Below are positions 56,651 to 64,000 of a stretch of DNA of 64,000 bases, piece after piece. The DNA is from Corbicula japonica (taxonomy: Eukaryota; Mollusca; Bivalvia; Venerida; Cyrenidae), in the NCBI GenBank assembly GCA_038501625.1, contig JAZAYU010000172.1, positions 868,001 through 932,000 on the forward strand. The letters run 5' to 3'. A program made the translations under genes and the position numbers. The notes below the pieces were generated by a model. That model was not told the origin of the DNA, did not search any database, and saw only the letters and a program-made list of their open reading frames with translations. How positions within the stretch are numbered: the stretch's first letter is position 1; each line of letters begins with the position of its first letter.

Positions 56651-56790
56651 TAGTCTCCATTTAAGCCAATCAAATGTTTGAGATTTGAGATTGGTCTCCA
56701 TTCCTTGGGCCCTGTGAGCAAGATCACAAAACTAAATCTGGAGACCAGTCTCAAATCTTAAGCATATGATTGGCTGAAATGGCAAACAGT
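56651..56790. repeat. R1 repeat, halves in swapped order
   Basis: A right arm (AGCCAATCAAATG...GGTCTCC...GGGCC) is followed by a left arm (AAGATCACAAAACTAAATCT...GGCTGAAATGG), the reverse of the usual order: junction of two truncated copies. Confidence 0.7.
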
Positions 56791-56904
56791 CCACCAAGCT
56801 CAACTAAACAACAACAAAAGGTTAGAGACTGTGCAGAAAGTAGGGGCATCACTGATACAGACTTCTTTATTGATATATATATATATATAAGCAAACACTA
56901 ATGG

Positions 56905-57146
56905 TTAACCCTTTCCTCCATAAATACGCCTTTATACGCATGTGCGACCAGTGTAGATCCAAATCAGCCAGCACATATGTGACGTCTGATCAGGATCTGC
57001 ACTGGTCGCATTTAGGTCAGAAATAACCTAACAAATCAAAAAGCGAACAGTTTAGATCCTGATCAGATGGCACGGATGTGCCAGCTGATCTGGATCTAAA
57101 CTGTTCACTGATGCAATAAAGGTGTATCTATGGAGGAAAGGGTTAA
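56905..57146. repeat. R2 palindromic TTAA element
   Basis: One of the best copies: TTAACCCTTTCCTCCATAAA to TATGGAGGAAAGGGTTAA, arms nearly complete. Confidence 0.9.
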
Positions 57147-57503
57147 AATGCAAAGCTTAGTAGACAAACAATTCTGGACCTTTTACCAACTGTCAACGAT
57201 TGCTGATACATCAATACGGTTCTGTTCATTGATGCCCCTAGCAGTAATACACAAACACCAAACAGTGTGTGTAGTAAATGTTTGACACTACTGTATTTAT
57301 TCTTGAAAAAAAGATGAGTCAGAAATATGAATTAAAGTGTGATTATTTACAAAGAGAAAATACTACACTAAAGAAATTTATTCTATACTATAGTTATAAA
57401 GCTAACCAGGTCAGATATTCCCATTTAAGTAAGCATACATGATGTGACAATTTATCTGCATAGTTTTGTTTTAAAATTTATCTACCGGTATGTTATATTT
57501 CAT

Positions 57504-57723
57504 TTAACCCTTTACTTCACAGACACTTTTACTGTGTGGGTGAACAGTTTAGATCTGCCGTCTAATCAGGATCTAAACTGTTCGCTTCTTTATTAATTAG
57601 GTTATTTCTGATCAAAATTTAACCAGTGCAGATCCTGATCAGATGGCACAGATCTGCCAGCTGATCTGGATCTACACTGGTCGTACACGCGTAAAAATGA
57701 ATATTTATGGAGGAAAGGGTTAA
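57504..57723. repeat. R2 palindromic TTAA element
   Basis: TTAACCCTTTACTTCACAG to TATGGAGGAAAGGGTTAA; its right TTAA is shared with the next copy. Confidence 0.88.
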
Positions 57724-57939
57724 CCTTTTACTCCGTCTAAATTGGTTTTATCGCATGTGTGGAATGTGTAGATCCAGATAAGATGACACATCCGTGCAGT
57801 CTGACTAGAATCTACTCTGTTTGCTATTTGGTCAGAAATAACTAATGTGAACAGTACAGATCGAGATCAGAAAGCATGGATCTGGATCTAAACTGTTGGC
57901 CTATGAATAACAGTCATTTCTCATGCGGTAAAGGGTCAA
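57720..57939. repeat. R2 palindromic element
   Basis: TTAACCTTTTACTCCGTC to GCGGTAAAGGGTCAA; shares the TTAA at 57720-57723 with its neighbour. Confidence 0.82.
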
Positions 57940-58091
57940 GTGACCTAAATGGGCAGAATTTTTATATGATCCAATTCAATTTAGACAGAGAAATAAAATT
58001 ATGGCATTAAATGTTATTGTTCGTGATTTTATGTGCACACCAAGACTTTTGTGAATCGTTTTATCATGTAACATATATGTGTATACTTTCA

Positions 58092-58286
58092 CCGTTTACT
58101 TTATGGGATATGGCTGTTATCATATGGGCAAACATTGTAGATCTTGCCTTCTGATCAGGATCTACAGTGTTCACTTTTGATTCAACCAGTGTAGATCCAA
58201 CTTAGATGGCAGGGATGTGCCAACTGATCTTTATCTACACTTGCAGCACACATGGTAAAACCAGTATATGTGGAATAAAGGGTTAA
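58092..58286. repeat. R2 palindromic element, shortened
   Basis: CGTTTACTTTATGGGATATG left end, centre reduced, right end TGGAATAAAGGGTTAA. Confidence 0.75.
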
Positions 58287-58615
58287 CAAATGAATACTTA
58301 GCAGTCCCTTAAAATTTGGCACCGCCTTATTATTCACCAGGTCAGTACAATGGTGCGCCCATGACAGTAAAAGGAAAATATGAATGATCATTATATAATT
58401 AATCTACACACATGTTATAAGGAGAACCACACATCTAGCATCAAAATATCAAAATGACCTTGTTTTTTCCGCACCAGTATGTCCTCTACAATTAAATGTA
58501 AAAATATTTAAGCCATGCAATAGATGATCTTCTGAGGATTTGTGAATTGTAAAAATGTGATAAAATAACAGACAATATTGAGGGGACAACAGTTTCTTTT
58601 AACCTAATGAATCAA

Positions 58616-59770
58616 CAAGAGGGCCATGATGGCCCTGAATCGCTCACCTGAGTATGCTTTTTCATGAAGCAACACTGCCTTGCTATGAAATGTTGGCACA
58701 ATATGAGTTTCATCCTCGATCACAGACACCTGTGTAGCAATCCCAAGCTGTTTTTGATATAAGCTACCCATACAACAAGTTTGGAGTCAATAGGCCAAAG
58801 CAAACTCAAGTTATTAAGTGAAAATTGAATTTCTATTTTTAGCTACAGTGGCCGTGACCTTGACCACAGACATTTAGGTAGCAATCCCAAGCTGTCCGTT
58901 GATAAAAAATACCCATATACCAAGTTTGGAGTAAATAGGCCAAAACAAACTCAAGTTATTAAACAGAAACTGAATTTCTATTTTGATCAATAGTGACCTT
59001 GACCTTGATCACATACACCTGGGTAGTAATCAAAAGCTGCTTCTTAGTATAAGCTACCTATACAACAAGTTTGGAGTCAATATGCCAAAGCAAACTTAAG
59101 TTATTGAGTGGAAACTGAATTTCTATTTTTAGCAACAGTGACCTTGACCTTGATCACAGACATCTGGGTAGCAAACCCAAGCTGCCTTTTGATATAAGCT
59201 TACCACAAACCTAGTTTGGAGTCAATTGGCCAAAGCAAACTCAAGTTATTGAGTGGAAATGGAATTTCTATTTTTACCAACAGTGACCTTGACCTTGATC
59301 ACAAACATCTGGGTAGCAATCCCAAGCTGCTTCTTGAAATTAGCTACCCATACACCAATTTTGGAGTCAACAGGCCAAAGCAAACTCAAGTTATTGAGTG
59401 GAAATGGAATTTCTATTTTTAGCAACAGTGACCTTGACCTTGATCACAAACATCTGGGTAGCAATCCCAAGCTACCTCTTCATATAAGCTACCCCACAGA
59501 CCAAGTTTGGAGTCAATAGGCCAAAGCAAACTCAAGTTATTGAGCAGAAACTAAATTTCTATTTTTAGCAACAGTGACCTTGAACTTCACCCTATGGTCA
59601 TGATTTGAACAACTTTTGCAGACATTAGTGCCAGGATGCTCCAGGACAAATTTGGTTAAAATCCGTACAGTGGTTTCAGAGGAGATGTTGTTTAAAGGAA
59701 AATGTTGACGGACGACGGACAAAGACCGGTCACAATAGCTCACCATGAGCCTAAAGCTCAGGTGAGCTAA
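58616..59770 (+). mobile_element. Element E3 (E1-type ends, E4-like core)
   Basis: The 5' end CAAGAGGGCCATGATGGCCC...CGCTCACCTGAG and the 3' tail GACGGACGACGGACAAAG...GGTGAGCTAA are those of E1/E2. The core is about six units of roughly 145 bp sharing TTCTATTTTTAGCAACAG and TGACCTTGACCTTGA with E4 rather than the E1 satellite. Located right of ABCA visible exon 1. Confidence 0.8.
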
Positions 59771-59772
59771 AA

Positions 59773-59986
59773 AGTAAACAGTGCAGATCCAGATTAGAGC
59801 ACACAGATGTACGCTCACCTGCCTAGTTTTTGCCAATCTAATATCTCACTTTTATCATAATTGAAAAATCTGGATAAAAAAATAACAGTGTAGATCCTGT
59901 TCAGAATGGAATGGATGTGTCAGCTGATCTGGATCTACACCGTTTTCCCATGGATTTTAGCCATATCCTATGGAGTAAAGGGTTAA
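59773..59986. repeat. R2 element abutting E3
   Basis: Left arm begins directly after E3 (AAGTAAACAGTGCAGATCC), right end TGGAGTAAAGGGTTAA; E3 probably inserted in or replaced its left end. Confidence 0.72.
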
Positions 59987-61030
59987 CTAATTCACAGTAT
60001 TTAACTTTAACTTTTCAATATATGAACTTTTTTTTTACGTTTTACTTCCATTTTATAAGTGATTATGATACCACTTTTGAATGCAATATTCATTTAATTT
60101 AACAAAATGCACAATAACAATACATTTAGAATGTTTAACCATAATATGTCATTTTAAGTTTAATTTAAATAATCACACCTTAATCTTTAGAAATGTTTAT
60201 CTTCCTTTTAACAAAAAATTTTCTCACTTACTAGACAGAAAAATCTCTATTTTTAGCCGTGTCAGATTTCCTTATCTGGCATGGCCTTATCTAACGCTCC
60301 GCGTGCTCGCGTACTTTCGTATTATTGCGCATCATATTAATTGAGCACTTTCATTATTGATTTAGACTACGTCATGATGCTTATTTCTACGTCATAAATT
60401 TGTAAAGTGACGTAATTAAACGAATGTTTACATTTTCAAATAGAGCAATCTGTTGATTTTGTTTGATCAGGATTTTGTTCAAAAATCATTTGGAAAGGAT
60501 ACACTCGGAGGTTGCTAAATTCCTAACGCTGGAACTTGGAAGTGTTTATCGTGGTATGAGTCTGAAATTGCTACTTTTTAAAGTGTTTCATTCTTATACC
60601 GCTGTTGCGAGCTTCGTTAAACATCAGGATCTATGAATAAAGTGAATGGAAAATAAAATAGGAAATATACTGCTGTTAAATCGGGATATTTCAACTGGTA
60701 TGTACAATTCATTTTTTTAAAATTTCAAATTGTGACGAAATCACGGATAACCTTACAAATTGCAGATCTGTTATCCGTTTTCAACGAATGAACCAGCTGT
60801 TTTCATGCAATGAAAAAACGATTCTTTTCATTTCTTTTATTTGTAACGATATTGTTGAAGGCCTCCATGTTAGGGGTGTTTAACTTTGACAGGACTGTGT
60901 ATTCGTGGCTGATTTACCATTCCTACTGGAAGTTACGCCAAAGAAATAGTTCTCTAAAATTCTTGCGTTTTTTTTTTATTTTTGAAGAATTTTGTTTGAA
61001 TCTTTAAGAAGTAAGTGAGAAAAATAATCA
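59987..61030. other. Stretch with clustered CRE-like sites
   Basis: CpGs cluster at 60260-60330, followed by TACGTCATGATG (60364), CTACGTCATAAA (60388) and GTGACGTAATT (60408). Such TGACGT half-site clusters suggest a promoter or enhancer, but no coding exon is visible on either strand nearby. Confidence 0.35.
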
Positions 61031-61172
61031 ATCATTGGTATTCGGCGAAGATCGCGGTATCCCAACCCTCGGGCAATGCTTTCCAGACGGAAACTCGGCA
61101 CAGCCTCGTTTCCGTCTGGAAAGCATTACCCTCGGGTTGAGATACCTTGATCTTCGCCGAATACCAATGATA
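61031..61172. repeat. 142-bp near-perfect hairpin
   Basis: TCATTGGTATTCGGCGAAGA at the left is inverted at the right, and the arms continue through GGTATC, CAACCCTCGGG and AATGCTTTCCAGACGGAAAC around a short loop near 61100. Long, GC-richer than its surroundings, and not a member of R1 or R2. Confidence 0.8.
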
Positions 61173-61973
61173 GATTCTCTTTATCTTCAATACAAGGTTT
61201 TACTTTTTTTTCCAAACCAGAATTAGGTCAAAATATTTGGAAATCACATCTTCATTCCAACAAAAAATATCTTCAGTACAGAAAATGAAATCTTCTGATC
61301 TTAGAATTTACATCTTCCTTTAAAGAAATGACATATATTTCCTGAAATCACATTTTCCCACAAGGCTGGTAATAATTATGTTTCTTCAAAACCCTAATAG
61401 ATCTAAGTTGGTGTACCTGTCGAAGTGTAAACTGATGTCTGTGAGTAGTGTAGACCCATGGCAGCTGGCACAACGTTTTAGGTTAGGGTCTACATATTTA
61501 CCAATAATCTATGAATTCCGTTCACATACTTAACTAAAAAAGCTCATCATCTATCAGGGCTTCTTTTTCTTTTTGAAGCAGACCTCATAGATACAACTTT
61601 TTTGGCATGAGCAATCAGTCTTGCTGTTTTAAGTTCTTTATTAGCTGCTTTTTGTTTTCTAAGACTGTTTATGACAGTCTTTAGTTCGCAGATACATATA
61701 TTTTTACTGTATACAAACTGTATACAGAAGTACAGTTTTCTTGAATTTCTTGAAAACCGTAACATTATTTTGATGAATTGGCATTAATTATTGTAGACCA
61801 GCATATATATTTTTTTCATGTATGAGTTGTTTTGGTATGTTGTCCATGAATTTCAGTTCTCGTGCAAATGGTTTTTCTTTTGTTTTAGTATGTGTTTAGT
61901 AATTAGAACATGAATTACACTAAACTGAGCTGGCAAACATTAGTGCATCCTTAGATAAATAGATTTCTTAACT

Positions 61974-62323
61974 AAAATTGAAAAATTTGTAATCAAGTTC
62001 AAATTTTATGAATGAGTTAAACTTACCAATCATATTTATTTACATGTAGGATTTACTTCCCTTGTTTACAGTCAGAGGCGCATGCATGTAATGCTTGAAT
62101 AAGAAAATCAAGCATCTCGGTGATATCACCGCGCATGTGCCAGATCAGTTTTACTGAACAAGTGAAAGCAGTAATTTATGACAAAAAATTACTGTGGGGT
62201 GGTGGTGGGTAACTAGTATGACTGGTAAGTTTAACTCATTCATAAAATTTGAACTTGATTACAAATTTTTCAATTTTATTTCATTCGTTAAACTTACCAG
62301 TCATATTTATTTACATGTAGGAT
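61974..62323. repeat. Inverted plus direct repeat at the DIRS 3' end
   Basis: A 60-bp arm at 61974-62033 recurs inverted at 62218-62277 with about one mismatch and a 184-bp loop. Half of the same arm with its outward extension (36 bp) recurs directly at about 62018-62053 and 62288-62323. This triple arrangement resembles the inverted termini plus internal complementary region of DIRS elements. Confidence 0.7.
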
Positions 62324-64000
62324 AGATTCCAAAGCAATGTACTCACCTCAAAAAAGGTGGTGTTTGGTAATTTTTTGATGAATATGGTAATCCTCTTTGG
62401 TACCAACATCAACAAGTTCACTTATGTGTAGAAAAAACCAATTTGACCCACACAGTAGATAACTCTACAAAAACCACTGTATACATTTATGTTACCTAGC
62501 TGTTAACATAAATTGGAACAACTAAGTCCCGCGACTCGCTGAAAGTAACTCTTATACTTTATCAATTCTTTTAAAGTTCATTTCAAAACAAATGAAGTTC
62601 TATTTACATCCCGAAGACAAAAACTGGGGAAATATTGACTCTATGCTCCAATCTGCTGAGGCTAAGATGGATTTCAATGATGCTCCTTGAAACAGAGCCA
62701 ATGACAGACCAAGAGCTCTCGTACTATTAGCCTTGACCTTCAAACTTTTGTCCTGAAGAGTTCATTTCCAAGTCTGAACAATCCAATTTGATACTGTCTG
62801 TGAACTAACTGGGTTACCAGGTTCGTTTAACCCAAGAAAAAGATGTGTTACATCTTCACCAGTTCCTGACTTCCTGTATTTTTTAGCTGCTTTTAAATAG
62901 TAATACAACGATCATTTAGGATCTAGCTTCTTGTTTTCTGGGAAGGCCAGAATAAAAATTGTCCCCCAAAATGGGAAGGCCTATCTTGCCTGTGTAAACC
63001 ATGACTGATGAAGGTAATACCTCTTTACTTAATGTTAACAGAACCTTCTCCTAACCTCAAACAGCGTGTCACTGCCTCTCCGGAAAGAAGTAAAGGCAAT
63101 TAAAAACACTGTTTTATATGTTACTTACTTTAAAGAAGCTTTATGCATCGGCTCAAAAATGCCTTTTGTAATGCTTCAAGCACCTTCAAGTTCAATAAGT
63201 CCCATTCAGGTATTAGCCTAATTGTTGGAGGACTGGAATTAAACATTCCTTTTAGTAACCGAATCACATATGAATGCTGACCTACTCTATGACCTTCAAT
63301 TGGAGAGAGTACGGCTGACAACATTGATCTATAACCACTTACTGTGCGGTATTGCAAACCTTTGTGGTAAATATCGGTAAGAAAGAGAGTCTTTAGTATA
63401 TCCAATCTTTCCGTACTGTCTGTCGACAACATCCAGATTTGTAAGTTGAAACAATCCTGGATTTGGATGGCCAATTTGTGTTTTTGGTTGTACTAAGAGA
63501 TCCGGAATCACTGGCAGTTTTAGAGGGCATGCTGCTAGTAAATTCAGAATTTCCGTGTACCAATGTCCTCTCTGACACCAAGAAGCTATGAGAATAACTC
63601 GGCAGTGGAATTGCGACATATGTACCTTCGGGAACAGGCATAGGGGAGGGTAGGCATAAGCATACATGTTTCCCCAAGAAATACTCAGAGCATCTATTGC
63701 AAAAGCTTGATTGTTTGTGAACCATGAACAATACACTGGTGCCTGATGGTTCTCCACTGAGGCAAAAATATCACTAACCGAAGTTCCCCAAACTTGAAAT
63801 ATTTTGTGTTCTACTGAAGGATTCAGAGACTACTCTGTTTCCTTAATTTTGTGTCAGCTGAACTGATCCCCTGTGTTCAGTTTCCCGACTATGTGTACTG
63901 CTCGTATTCAAATGTTGTTTGGATAGCTAACTTCCATAAAGTCCAAGCCTGAAAGCACAATTGACTCGACCGTGTGCCCACCCTGATGTTTATGTACTGA
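61974..64000 (-). mobile_element. Decayed DIRS-type retrotransposon (RNase H and tyrosine recombinase), runs off edge
   Basis: On the minus strand, 63980-63550 translates, with stops and frameshifts, into the DIRS RNase H region: HIVGKLN, FQVWGTS, NQAFAIDALSISWGN, FPKVHMSQFHC. Then 63480-63130 gives a recombinase start (YRTVSGYRSMLSAVLSPIEG, VIRLLKGMFNSSPP) and 62950-62560 the C-terminal recombinase (GEDVTHLFLGLNEPG, STRALGLSLALFQGASLKSI, SADWSIESIF). The order RT/RNase H then tyrosine recombinase defines DIRS-like elements. At the 3' side is a 60-bp inverted repeat (61974-62033 against 62218-62277). RT would lie beyond position 64000. Not functional. Confidence 0.8.

Noticed and set aside
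58182..58391. Minus-strand ORF considered as an upstream ABCA exon
   Set aside because: Half of it is an R2 arm and the rest shows no TMD1 motif; splice sites do not fit.
59216..59519. Overlapping plus-strand ORFs with internal peptide repeats
   Set aside because: The peptide repetition (e.g. SNSDLDLDHKHLGSNPKL) mirrors the E3 DNA units.
60810..61007. 65-codon ORF with a signal-peptide-like start
   Set aside because: AT-rich, no homology, no splice context; hydrophobicity follows from T-rich codons.

Overview
The window is animal genomic DNA, AT-rich, with intron-split genes, a high density of short non-autonomous repeats, a LINE and a DIRS-type retroelement. The repeat vocabulary (satellite-bearing elements opening with a GGCCATGATGGCC hairpin, palindromic TTAA-flanked elements) and the protein sequences suggest a mollusc, most likely a bivalve; this is inferred from memory of such repeats, not from a search.

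Three protein-coding genes are supported, all on the minus strand. (1) 696-12722: eight exons of ATP6AP1 (Ac45, V-ATPase accessory subunit 1), complete from the signal peptide but missing the last exon(s) with the membrane anchor, which lie left of the window. (2) 18399-19232: CLN8, a TLC-domain ER membrane protein of 277 residues in one coding exon, probably with a 5' UTR intron ending at about 19255. (3) 29824-54184: sixteen consecutive exons of an ABCA3-like lipid transporter. They encode 1308 residues (end of TMD1/pre-NBD1 segment, NBD1, linker, TMD2, NBD2, stop); the N-terminal exons lie right of 54184, apparently beyond the window. All splice junctions are GT-AG and every exon pair is phase-compatible. 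All three proteins belong to acidic-organelle or ER-to-lysosome biology.

The rest is mostly repeats. An intact 546-codon LINE reverse transcriptase (CR1/L2-like) sits antisense in the ABCA intron that separates the Walker A exon from the rest of NBD1. A decayed DIRS-type element (RNase H plus tyrosine recombinase) runs off the right edge. Two palindromic families dominate: R1 (about 145 bp, near-perfect hairpin, at least 13 copies) and R2 (about 235 bp, bounded by TTAA, about 20 recognisable copies plus fragments). Five larger elements (E1-E5, 0.9-2.3 kb) share an architecture: a 5' hairpin, a short motif whose inverse recurs at the 3' end, a core of 140-170 bp tandem repeats, a GACGGA-rich stretch and a 3' hairpin. 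E4 is inserted into one copy of a local duplication whose other copy is an uninterrupted empty site, which fixes its ends and shows A/A insertion with little or no target duplication. E3 combines E1-type ends with an E4-type core. No tRNA, rRNA or CRISPR was seen.
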